DNA from: Flavobacterium gawalongense
GTDB lineage: Bacteria > Bacteroidota > Bacteroidia > Flavobacteriales > Flavobacteriaceae
NCBI RefSeq assembly: GCF_007097265.1
Contig: NZ_VJZP01000031.1
Location: forward strand, 1-50,391
Direction of reading: 5' to 3'
DNA: 50,391 nucleotides
Of this stretch, positions 16,210 through 23,376 are shown one piece after another. Below the pieces are notes generated by a model. It did not search any database, was not told the DNA's origin, and saw only the letters and a program-made list of their open reading frames with translations. Within the stretch, counting starts at the first letter, position 1. Each line of letters begins with the position of its first letter. The translations under genes were made by a program, and so were the position numbers.

Positions 16210-16908
16210 ATGTATAAATGCCTGATAATTGATGATGAAGTGCCTGCAAGAGCACTAATTGCAAATCATCTATCTAATTTGCCCGATTTTGAAATTATCA
16301 ATTCATTTGATAACGCCATAGAAGCTTTTGTTTTTTTACAACAAAATGAGGTTGACCTAATTTTCTTGGATGTACAAATGCCACGCATGAGTGGGTTAGA
16401 ATTACTTAAGTCTTTAAACAAAAAACCAAAAGTAATTTTAACCACTGCATATAGAGATTATGCTGTTGAAGGTTTTGAATTAGAAGTATTTGATTATTTA
16501 CTAAAACCTATAAGTCAAGAACGATTTTTAAAATCAATTTCTCGATTTATTAATTCGGAATCAAATATGAATCAATTGCCTAATGTTGAGGCACAAAACG
16601 AACTGTTTATTTCTCTGAAAGTAGGGAAAGAAAATAAACAAGTAAATGTAAACAACATCTATTTTATTGAGGGCTTGAAGGATTATATAAAAATCGCTAC
16701 AACGGAAGGAATCCTTGTTGTATATGAAAGACTAAGAACAATGGAAAAGATTTTACCCGAGAGTCGTTTTTTTAGAATACATAAATCCTTCATTGTTGCC
16801 AAAGAACAAATTACTAACTGGAATACTAATAGTGTTACTGTAAACAACAGGAATATCCCTATTGGAAGAACCTATAAAAATGATTTTTTAGAGAGAGTTA
16901 AAGATTAA
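16210..16908 (+). CDS. LytTR-family response regulator
   Basis: The N-terminal receiver domain has the acidic pair in IIDDE (7-11), the phosphoacceptor Asp in FLDVQMPRMSG (near 54), Thr in LTTAY and Lys in LKP. The C-terminal LytTR DNA-binding domain (about 130-232) shows FIEGLKDYIKI and RFFRIHKSFIV. The 232-residue length is standard. It is the cognate partner of the kinase immediately upstream. The likely targets are the three TTMRTCTAAAAA sites at 15051-15112, giving autoregulation and control of the DUF5916 gene; whether it also reaches the molybdenum operon is not shown. Confidence 0.93.
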   Translation: MYKCLIIDDEVPARALIANHLSNLPDFEIINSFDNAIEAFVFLQQNEVDLIFLDVQMPRMSGLELLKSLNKKPKVILTTAYRDYAVEGFELEVFDYLLKPISQERFLKSISRFINSESNMNQLPNVEAQNELFISLKVGKENKQVNVNNIYFIEGLKDYIKIATTEGILVVYERLRTMEKILPESRFFRIHKSFIVAKEQITNWNTNSVTVNNRNIPIGRTYKNDFLERVKD

Positions 16909-17026
16909 TTTTTTAAACATGATAAAAAAATTGATTTAAAAATTAACCACAAAATCCATCATTTAGAGCAGACGAAAACATCCCTTTTTAACGCAAAAAG
17001 GAGAGTTTAATTCGTAAGAAAATTAA

Positions 17027-17068
17027 TTCATAATCTGACCCCGAGTTCAAATCTCTATCTCGCTACCA
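17027..17068 (+). pseudogene. tRNA 3'-half remnant with CAT anticodon (Met or Ile2 type), possible attachment-site scar
   Basis: The segment reads like a tRNA from the anticodon loop to the CCA end: loop TTCATAA (17027-17033), stem TCTGA, a 2-base variable remnant, CCGAG, T-loop TTCAAAT (17046-17052), CTCTA, then the acceptor strand TCTCGCT, A and CCA. Segment lengths from the T arm onward are exactly those of a tRNA. The T stem is damaged and no 5' half is present. Such fragments arise where integrating elements recombine with the 3' half of a tRNA gene. It lies just outside the intact cupin copy, at the edge of the presumed island. Confidence 0.45.
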
Positions 17069-17104
17069 AATCAAAACTCAAAGTTCTTTCATTTTTAATT
17101 ATTT

Positions 17105-17137
17105 TTTGTAGTTACGAGTGGAAAACACTTAAATTTG
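17105..17137 (+). promoter_or_regulatory. promoter of the intact cupin gene
   Basis: TTTG (17105-17108), a 21-base spacer, and TAAATTTG (17130-17137) fit the Bacteroidota -33/-7 pattern, 40 bases ahead of the start. Confidence 0.6.
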
Positions 17138-17177
17138 AATTTTAGCCAAAATTTTATTAATCCAATAAACAAAATCC

Positions 17178-17516
17178 ATGTCTAACATACCTTTCCAAGC
17201 CATCAATTGGGACAAAATAGAAAGAACAGAACATAGAGGAGAAACGGGAACTGCCTATTGGCAAACCATACAATTAGGTGGGTTACGAATCCGAAAAGTT
17301 ATTTATTCAGAAAATTATGTGGCAGATCATTGGTGCCAAAAAGGACATATTGTGCATTGTCTGGAAGGTGATTTTATTAGCGAAATGGAGACTGGAGAAC
17401 AAACAAATCTGTCTAAAGGGATGACTTATGTCGTTTCTGATGATTTAAGTTCTCATCGCTCTATAGCTGCTAATGGTGTTGAATTATTAATCATCGACGG
17501 GGATTTTTTAAAATAA
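17178..17516 (+). CDS. DHCW-motif cupin fold protein (intact copy)
   Basis: This 112-residue single-domain cupin carries the ADHWCQKGHIVHCLEGDF block that defines the DHCW-motif cupin group; its His/Cys residues may bind a metal. The second cupin strand set (KGMTYVVSDD, SSHRS, LLIIDGDFL) is complete, unlike in the left copy at 4919. No substrate is known for the family. It has its own promoter and stands alone. Its upstream region is the duplicated sequence, so this copy may be either the original or the incoming version. Confidence 0.82.
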   Translation: MSNIPFQAINWDKIERTEHRGETGTAYWQTIQLGGLRIRKVIYSENYVADHWCQKGHIVHCLEGDFISEMETGEQTNLSKGMTYVVSDDLSSHRSIAANGVELLIIDGDFLK

Positions 17517-17591
17517 TATTTAAAACAAATCAAAATATTATATACATTTACTTACATCAAAAATTAAAAACAAAATCTAAATACCTATATC

Positions 17592-17702
17592 ATGGCAAAA
17601 AGTCAAGACGCAAAGAAAACTTTGAAAAAAGAACCTCTGAAAACTGCAAAGGAAAAGAAAGAAGAAAAAAGAGAAAAGAAAAACAGTCCTAAAAGAGACT
17701 AA
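17592..17702 (+). CDS. small highly basic protein
   Basis: A 36-residue frame starts at an ATG and is dominated by Lys and Glu (MAKSQDAKKTLKKEPLKT at the start, NSPKRD at the end). It lies between the cupin gene and a strong terminator. Short lysine-rich proteins of this kind, starting MAKSQ, are widespread in Flavobacteriia and are usually left unnamed. The composition suggests nucleic-acid contact or a disordered helper, but no function is known. The clean start, stop and following terminator favour a real gene. Confidence 0.6.
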   Translation: MAKSQDAKKTLKKEPLKTAKEKKEEKREKKNSPKRD

Positions 17703-17707
17703 AATTT

Positions 17708-17788
17708 AGTGGTCAGTGTTCAGTTTAAAAAGAAGTGTTCAGTTATAAATACTGACCACTAAACAACTGAATACTGACCACTTTTTTC
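17708..17788. terminator. nested inverted repeat between convergent genes
   Basis: AGTGGTCAGTGTTCAGTT (17708-17725) pairs with AACTGAATACTGACCACT (17765-17782) at one mismatch, followed by six T. Partial copies of both arms lie inside (17735-17760), so two alternative hairpins can form. It probably terminates the small basic gene, and pepD from the other side. Confidence 0.65.
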
Positions 17789-17800
17789 AATAACTGAATA

Positions 17801-19261
17801 CTATTTTACTGGAATATTAGCTAAAATTTCCAATACAAATTTCCAGAATTTCTGAGAAGAAGAAATACTTGCTCTTTCATCCGGAGAATGTGCTCCGTGA
17901 ATGGTTGGTCCAAAAGAAATCATATCCATTTCAGGATAATTAGTTCCCAGAATCCCACATTCCAATCCTGCGTGACAAGCCACAACTTTTGGTTTCTCGT
18001 TATTTTGTTTCTCGTAAATAGCAACCAGAACGTCTAGAATCTCCGAATTTACATTTGGAGTCCAACCTGGATAAGAACCTGAAAGTTCTACTTCACAACC
18101 TACTAATTCAAAAGCAGAACGCAAAGAATTAGCCAAATCATATTTAGACGTTTCTACAGAAGAACGGGTCAAACATCCTATTGAAATTTCACCATCTTTG
18201 ATGATTACTCTGGCAATATTATTAGAAGTCTCTACCAGATTTTCCATATCGGCACTCATTCGATACACTCCGTTGTGTGCTGCATAAATCGCTCTGATAA
18301 TTCCTTCCTGAACACCTAAATCCATTACTTTTTTCGGCAAATCGCATTTCACGATTTCGATAGTTAAGTTAGGTTCAGTAGTTTTAAATTCGTTTTTGAT
18401 ATCGTTAATGATTTCTTGCATATCAAAAATATAAGCTTCATCAAACATTTCGGAAATAATTACTTTAGCAACACTTTCTCTAGGAATAGCGTTACGCAAA
18501 CTTCCTCCGTTGATTTCTGCCACTTGTAAACCGAAGTTTTCAAAAGCATCAAATAATAAACGGTTCATTATTTTATTGGCATTACCCAAACCTTTATGGA
18601 TATCCATTCCGGAATGCCCGCCGTTCAATCCTTTTACCGTAATAATATGTCCAACAGAACCTTCTGGAACTTCCTCTTCGTGATAACTTCTTGTAGCCGT
18701 TACATCGATTCCTCCAGCACAACCAATGTCGATTTCATTATCTTCTTCGGTATCTAAATTCAAAAGTATTTGACCTTTAAGAATGCCTCCTTTTAAGTTC
18801 AAAGCTCCAGTCATTCCAGTTTCTTCGTCAATGGTAAACAAAGCTTCAATGGCAGGATGCGGAATGTCCTTGCTTTCCAGAATTGCCATAATTGTGGCAA
18901 CTCCAAGACCGTTATCAGCACCAAGAGTTGTTCCTCTTGCGCGAACCCAGTCTCCATCCACATACATGTCGATTCCTTGTGTATCAAAATCAAAAACGGT
19001 ATCGGTATTTTTTTGATGCACCATATCCAAATGGCCTTGAAGCACAATCGCTTTACGATTTTCCATTCCTGGAGTAGCCGGCTTGCGAATAATTACATTT
19101 CGTATTTCATCTTCAAAAGTTTCCAATCCCAGACTATTTCCGAAATTTTTCATAAACTCAATCACACGTTCTTCTTTTTTAGAAGGACGAGGCACTGCGT
19201 TCAAATCGGCAAACTTATTCCAAAGTGCTTTGGGTTCCAGATTTCTTATTTCTTGGCTCAT
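17801..19261 (-). CDS. pepD: cytosol non-specific / aminoacyl-histidine dipeptidase, M20 family
   Basis: This is a zinc dipeptidase that cleaves Xaa-His and other dipeptides in the cytoplasm. Metal and catalytic residues are visible: His77 and Asp79 (QGHLDMVH), Asp116 (GADNGLG), Glu146-Glu147 (DEETGMTGA), Asp170 (NLDTEE) and the late His in TIHGAHSPDE. The lid domain insertion is between about 185 and 390. The 486-residue length equals the family norm. It stands alone, convergent with the small basic gene and divergent from the DUF3810 gene. Confidence 0.95.
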   Translation of the reverse strand: MSQEIRNLEPKALWNKFADLNAVPRPSKKEERVIEFMKNFGNSLGLETFEDEIRNVIIRKPATPGMENRKAIVLQGHLDMVHQKNTDTVFDFDTQGIDMYVDGDWVRARGTTLGADNGLGVATIMAILESKDIPHPAIEALFTIDEETGMTGALNLKGGILKGQILLNLDTEEDNEIDIGCAGGIDVTATRSYHEEEVPEGSVGHIITVKGLNGGHSGMDIHKGLGNANKIMNRLLFDAFENFGLQVAEINGGSLRNAIPRESVAKVIISEMFDEAYIFDMQEIINDIKNEFKTTEPNLTIEIVKCDLPKKVMDLGVQEGIIRAIYAAHNGVYRMSADMENLVETSNNIARVIIKDGEISIGCLTRSSVETSKYDLANSLRSAFELVGCEVELSGSYPGWTPNVNSEILDVLVAIYEKQNNEKPKVVACHAGLECGILGTNYPEMDMISFGPTIHGAHSPDERASISSSQKFWKFVLEILANIPVK

Positions 19262-19295
19262 TTATTTTTGTTTGAGGTTTAACATTTACAAGCCC

Positions 19296-19303
19296 CAAAG
19301 TTA
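19296..19303 (-). promoter_or_regulatory. -7 element of pepD
   Basis: The minus strand reads TAACTTTG, an exact TAnnTTTG, 35 bases before the pepD start. No convincing -33 element is seen. Confidence 0.5.
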
Positions 19304-19370
19304 CAAAGTTTAAATTCTTTTCGATACTAATTGATATTGTAATTATCTTTACATTTTCAAAATTCATCCA

Positions 19371-20432
19371 GTGAAACCAAAATATTTTCTTTCCTTCTTT
19401 CTTTTTATCCAAATAATCGTTCTGCAGATTATTCCCTTTTTTCCGGAACATGTCGAGCAATTTTACAGCAATGGCTTGTATCCTATTATTGCTAAATTTT
19501 CGAGAATTGTTTTTGGCACAATTCCTATTTCTGTGGGTGATTTTATTTATTTTATTGTGATTTCCCTTATTTTAATATGGTTTTGGAACAAAAGAAAATC
19601 CTGGAAACAAGCATGGAAAAAGAACATTCTGGCTGTTTTAAGTTTTATTTCGGTTTTTTATTTTTTGTTCCATATTCTTTGGGCTTTCAATTATCATCGC
19701 CAACCACTTTTTGAGAAAATGGCAATTAAAAAAGAGTATTCTGATGCTGATTTATTGGCTTTCACCAAAAAATTAATCACCAAAACCAACGCCATTCAAG
19801 GTCAGATTACAAAAAATGACAGTTTAAAAGTGGTATTCCCCTACTCGCAAGAACAGGTTTTTGAAATGAACTTGAACGGCTATAAAAACCTATCCAGAGA
19901 ATATTTTTATTTTTCTTACACCCATTTGAGTGCAAAAAAATCGATTCTCAGTTTGCCTTTGTCCTATATGGGGTTTGGTGGCTATTTGAATCCGTTTACC
20001 AATGAAGCCCAAGTAAATGATCTTGGCCCGATGTATAGTTTCCCAATGACAACCAATCACGAAATGGCACATCAAATGGGCTATGCCAGTGAAAGCGAAT
20101 GTAATTTCATTGGATTTTTGGCTTCAGTAAAAAATGACAATTTATACTTTCAATATTCCGGATACAGTATGGCTTTACGCTATTGTTTAAGCAATTGGCA
20201 AGTTCGTGACGAAAAAATATTTAAACAATTACTAAAAACTGTTCATCCCGGAATTTTAAAAAACTACAAAGAAAGTGAGGATTTCTGGAAACAATACGAA
20301 ACACCAATCGAAACGGGTTTTCATGCTTTTTACGACAGTTTCCTGAAATTAAACCAACAAAAAGATGGTATGGAGGGATACAGCAAATTTGTGAATTTGA
20401 TGGTAAATTATTATAAGGAAAAAGCGTTGTGA
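19371..20432 (+). CDS. DUF3810 membrane protein with a metalloprotease-like motif
   Basis: This 353-residue protein starts at a GTG, as no upstream ATG and no early internal ATG exists. Two or three transmembrane helices lie in the first ~105 residues. The outside part contains NHEMAHQMGYASESECNF (near 224-241), an HExxH-like motif (H-E-M-A-H) with a downstream Glu, which is the layout of a zinc metallopeptidase. DUF3810 itself has no proven activity. It is convergent with the NADH dehydrogenase gene and shares a hairpin terminator with it. Confidence 0.85.
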   Translation: MKPKYFLSFFLFIQIIVLQIIPFFPEHVEQFYSNGLYPIIAKFSRIVFGTIPISVGDFIYFIVISLILIWFWNKRKSWKQAWKKNILAVLSFISVFYFLFHILWAFNYHRQPLFEKMAIKKEYSDADLLAFTKKLITKTNAIQGQITKNDSLKVVFPYSQEQVFEMNLNGYKNLSREYFYFSYTHLSAKKSILSLPLSYMGFGGYLNPFTNEAQVNDLGPMYSFPMTTNHEMAHQMGYASESECNFIGFLASVKNDNLYFQYSGYSMALRYCLSNWQVRDEKIFKQLLKTVHPGILKNYKESEDFWKQYETPIETGFHAFYDSFLKLNQQKDGMEGYSKFVNLMVNYYKEKAL

Positions 20433-20485
20433 GTTATAAATTATGAGTTTTAAGTTAGTCCCAAAAACTAATAATTTATAACTCA
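20430..20485. terminator. bidirectional hairpin between DUF3810 and ndh
   Basis: TGAGTTATAAATTAT (20430-20444) and ATAATTTATAACTCA (20471-20485) are perfectly complementary over 15 bases. The left arm contains the DUF3810 stop codon. Confidence 0.6.
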
Positions 20486-20492
20486 TAATTTT

Positions 20493-21797
20493 CTAAACCT
20501 CATCACTAGTAAACGCAGTAAAACTTTTCTTTTTATATGGTCTGATAATCAAACGTCCTTCGCGGTCAAAACGGATGTAGTTGTACACCCAATTCAAGAA
20601 AACTACCGCTTTGTTTTTGAAACCAATTAAGGAGAACAAATGCACAAACATCCAAACAAACCAGGCAAAAACACCGCTGAAATGGTATTTAGGCAAATCG
20701 ACTACGGCTTTATTTCTTCCTATGGTTGCCATGGTGCCTTTGTCATTGTATTCAAAAGCTTCCATAGGTTGCTTTCTAATTAATTTAATTATATTTTCTC
20801 CCAACAGTTTTCCTTGTTGCATGGCGGGTTGCGCCAACATGGGATGCCCTTGTGGATACTCTTCGGTTTCCATAGATGCAATATCGCCTACGGCAAAAAT
20901 ATTGTCATAACCCATTACTTGATTGAATTCGTTTACTCGAATGCGTTCTACTTTTTCAACCAGTGATTCCTCATCCAGTCCGGCAACAATAGCACCTTGT
21001 ACACCTGCGGTCCAAATTACAGTGGCGGTATCAAAAGTTAAATCAGAATTGGTGAGAATCGTTCGGCCATCATAATTGATAACACGAACGTTTTTCCAGA
21101 TTTTAACACCCAAACTGAGTAGAAATTTTTCGGCGGCTTGTGAGGATTTCTCGCTCATAGTGTTGAGAATTCTGTCGCCACTTTGAATGAGATTGATTTC
21201 CATTTTGGCAATATCAAGATCGGGATAATCTTTTTGCAAAATGGCTTTCTTCATTTCGGCCAAAGCGCCAGCCAGCTCTACTCCTGTTGGTCCGCCACCT
21301 ACAAGTACAAAATTAATGAGGCTATTTCGTTCGGCTAAATCAGTGGTTAGCACAGCTTGTTCGAAATTTTCAAGAATAAGACTGCGGATATTAAGTGATT
21401 GCGGTATGGTTTTCATGGCCATGCTGTTGCGCTCTATTTCTTTGTTGCCAAAATAATTGGTTTTGGAACCAGTCGCTATAACCAGATAATCATAACTGAG
21501 TTCCCCAATTTCAGCAATTACTTTTTGGTTCTTGGTATCAATTTCTGCTACTGTAGTCAATCTGAAATAAACATCATCGTATTCCTGAATTACTTTCCGG
21601 ATAGGATATGCGATGGAACCCGCATCGAGTCCGCCAGTGGCCACTTGGTACAATAAAGGTTGAAAAGTATGGTAGTTGTGTTTGTCTAAAAGAACAACCT
21701 GAACTTTTTTACTTTTTAGTTTTTTGGCTAGTGCTATTCCTGCGAAGCCTCCACCTATTATTACTATTCTGGGTAAAGTTGAATTTGGGATGTTCAT
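20493..21797 (-). CDS. ndh: type II NADH dehydrogenase (NAD(P)/FAD-dependent oxidoreductase)
   Basis: This is a single-subunit, non-pumping NADH:quinone oxidoreductase bound peripherally to the inner membrane. FAD-binding GxGxxG is at IVIIGGGFAGIALA (about residues 11-24). FQPLLYQVATGGL is a signature of bacterial NDH-2. The second Rossmann motif is VLVGGGPTGVELAGAL, and the FAD contact is NIFAVGDIA. Hydrophobic FAWFVWMFVHLFSLIG near the C-terminus probably anchors it. The frame opens at 21845, but that ATG lies upstream of the TATCTTTG promoter box at 21832-21825, so the ATG at 21797 (MNIPNST) is the start, giving 434 residues. Confidence 0.9.
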   Translation of the reverse strand: MNIPNSTLPRIVIIGGGFAGIALAKKLKSKKVQVVLLDKHNYHTFQPLLYQVATGGLDAGSIAYPIRKVIQEYDDVYFRLTTVAEIDTKNQKVIAEIGELSYDYLVIATGSKTNYFGNKEIERNSMAMKTIPQSLNIRSLILENFEQAVLTTDLAERNSLINFVLVGGGPTGVELAGALAEMKKAILQKDYPDLDIAKMEINLIQSGDRILNTMSEKSSQAAEKFLLSLGVKIWKNVRVINYDGRTILTNSDLTFDTATVIWTAGVQGAIVAGLDEESLVEKVERIRVNEFNQVMGYDNIFAVGDIASMETEEYPQGHPMLAQPAMQQGKLLGENIIKLIRKQPMEAFEYNDKGTMATIGRNKAVVDLPKYHFSGVFAWFVWMFVHLFSLIGFKNKAVVFLNWVYNYIRFDREGRLIIRPYKKKSFTAFTSDEV

Positions 21798-21824
21798 GTT
21801 TAAAATTTCTGAGTTGTTGATACT

Positions 21825-21832
21825 CAAAGATA
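21825..21832 (-). promoter_or_regulatory. -7 element of ndh
   Basis: The minus strand reads TATCTTTG, 27 bases before the chosen start. It rules out the longer reading frame. Confidence 0.55.
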
Positions 21833-21919
21833 CAATGTTTTTCAACCTAGAATTCCATCTATTACTATCAAAATTTTTGTTTTTTGGAAAAATTCTTAAG
21901 AAATACTAAACGTGTAAAC

Positions 21920-22016
21920 TAGCCGCGATGGCAATGGAAATCCTTTCTAGTCCTGAACTTGTTTCAGGATTCTGAAACAAGTTTAGGACTAGAAAGATTG
22001 AAATGTACAGCGGGAC
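21920..22016. repeat. structured intergenic repeat with 24-bp hairpin
   Basis: TTTCTAGTCCTGAACTTG and following bases (21944-21967) pair with 21972-21995 over 24 positions with one G-U pair and a four-base loop. Flanks AGCCGCGATGG and TACAGCGGGAC are of the type seen at the ends of intergenic repeats in flavobacterial genomes. The hairpin has no T-run, so a terminator is less likely than a mobile or REP-like element. Confidence 0.5.
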
Positions 22017-22105
22017 GAGTGTTTATTGTATTTCTAAAAAGTTGTGCTTCAAAATAAAAAAGTTGTAATTTGTAACAAAATTGACTTGAGTCAGTCTAAT
22101 GTGTT

Positions 22106-22609
22106 ATGAGTGAAAATCTAGAACATTCTTTTGTAAAGCAGTTGCAGGAAAATCAGAATATAATCCACAAAATTTGTCGGTTGTATACTAATGGCGATGA
22201 TGCACACAAGGATTTGTTTCAGGAAATCACGATTCAGTTATGGAAAGCATTTCCAAAATTCAGGGGCGACAGCAAATTTTCGACTTGGGCGTATCGCGTG
22301 GCTTTGAATACTGCTATTACTTTGTATCGAAAAACCAAACGATCGATAAGCACCATTGAATTTGAGGGAAGACAGCATTTTACTCATGATATCGAGTATA
22401 ATTATGAGGAGGAAGAACAGATAAAACTCATGTATAAGGCGGTTTATCAGCTGAATGATATTGAAAAAGCACTCGTGTTTATGTATCTGGAAGATAAAGA
22501 TTATACTGAAATAGCCGAGACATTAGGAATTAGCGAAGTAAATGCCAGAGTTAAAATGAATAGAATAAAAGGGAAATTAAAAAAAATATTAAATCCATTA
22601 GGAATATGA
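22106..22609 (+). CDS. RNA polymerase sigma factor, ECF-like sigma-70 family
   Basis: This 167-residue protein has sigma region 2 at about 10-80 (DLFQEITIQLWKAFPKFRG and FSTWAYRVALNTAI, the core- and -10-contacting helices). Region 4 lies at about 105-160 (YTEIAETLGISEVNARVKMNR, a helix-turn-helix for the -35 element). There is no region 1 or 3, as expected for ECF factors. Its stop overlaps the start of a four-helix membrane protein by four bases, so the pair is translationally coupled. That membrane protein may control it, but it lacks a recognisable anti-sigma zinc domain. Targets are unknown. Confidence 0.9.
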   Translation: MSENLEHSFVKQLQENQNIIHKICRLYTNGDDAHKDLFQEITIQLWKAFPKFRGDSKFSTWAYRVALNTAITLYRKTKRSISTIEFEGRQHFTHDIEYNYEEEEQIKLMYKAVYQLNDIEKALVFMYLEDKDYTEIAETLGISEVNARVKMNRIKGKLKKILNPLGI

Positions 22610-23238
22610 AAGAGCTGGATTTATTGAAAAAAGACTGGCAGAAGAATGATAATTCTTTTGAACAAGTTTCGGAAATAGAAATTTACAAAATGATTCATAA
22701 AAAATCGTCTTCGATTGTAAAGTGGATTTTGGTTATCAGTATTTTGGAGGTTTCAATATGGACATTGATTAGCTTGGCTTTTAATACTGATGATTATTTT
22801 AAGAAACTGAAACACGATGAATTAATCCAATATTTTGAGGTGCTAACCATTTTTAATTATGGCGTGATACTGGTTTTTATCTATTTATTTTATAAAAACT
22901 ACATTTTGATTTCGACAACTGCTTCCACAAAACAGTTGATGAAAGACATTCTAAAAACCCGAAAAACGGTCCAATATTATGTTTGGTATAATCTTGGGAT
23001 GATTGTTTTTAGCTTAATTATAGGTTTTGTAATTGCCTTTTCTTACAATCCTGATGTAAGTATTTTGAAGGATAAAATTGCCAACGACGGAAAAATTATG
23101 GCCATCACAATAGGCATTCTAATTTTGACTATCGCTGTATTTTTTGGGATATTCTGGTTATTTTACAGGTTATTGTATGGAATCTTGTTGAAAAGATTGT
23201 ATGCCAATTATAAAGAATTGAAAAAGATAGATTTGTAG
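22606..23238 (+). CDS. four-helix inner-membrane protein coupled to the sigma factor
   Basis: A soluble N-terminal ~40 residues (MKELDLLKKDWQKNDNSF, acidic and basic mix) is followed by four predicted membrane helices: about 44-67, 86-107, 125-147 and 165-190. No enzyme motif is visible. Its start overlaps the sigma gene stop (ATGA). Such partners are often anti-sigma factors, and the soluble N-terminus could bind the sigma factor, but no anti-sigma signature is present. Homologues have sometimes been labelled a carotene monooxygenase without support. 210 residues. Confidence 0.7.
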   Translation: MKELDLLKKDWQKNDNSFEQVSEIEIYKMIHKKSSSIVKWILVISILEVSIWTLISLAFNTDDYFKKLKHDELIQYFEVLTIFNYGVILVFIYLFYKNYILISTTASTKQLMKDILKTRKTVQYYVWYNLGMIVFSLIIGFVIAFSYNPDVSILKDKIANDGKIMAITIGILILTIAVFFGIFWLFYRLLYGILLKRLYANYKELKKIDL

Positions 23239-23276
23239 CCTCGTTCTAAAGGCTACGTCCCAGAAATTTAAAAATG

Positions 23277-23316
23277 GAACACAGATGATACAGATTGAAC
23301 AGATCTACACGGATAT
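23277..23316. repeat. ACAGAT/ACGGAT dispersed repeat copy
   Basis: The words GGAACACAGATGATACAG and ACACGGATATG match the element at 48074 and the one at 25695. It lies in the 138-base gap between the membrane protein and plsC genes, next to a GTAGCC/GGCTAC hairpin at 23235-23256. Confidence 0.45.
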
Positions 23317-23376
23317 GATATATTAAAATTGTCACTAATTCACTAATTCCTTAATTAATCAAGTAGAAATTCATTT

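Noticed and set aside
18857..19282. 141-residue frame antisense to pepD
   Set aside because: It lies fully inside a well-supported dipeptidase gene on the opposite strand and has no family features.
21798..21845. Longer NADH dehydrogenase starting at 21845
   Set aside because: The exact promoter box TATCTTTG at 21825-21832 lies inside this extension, so it would not be in the transcript.
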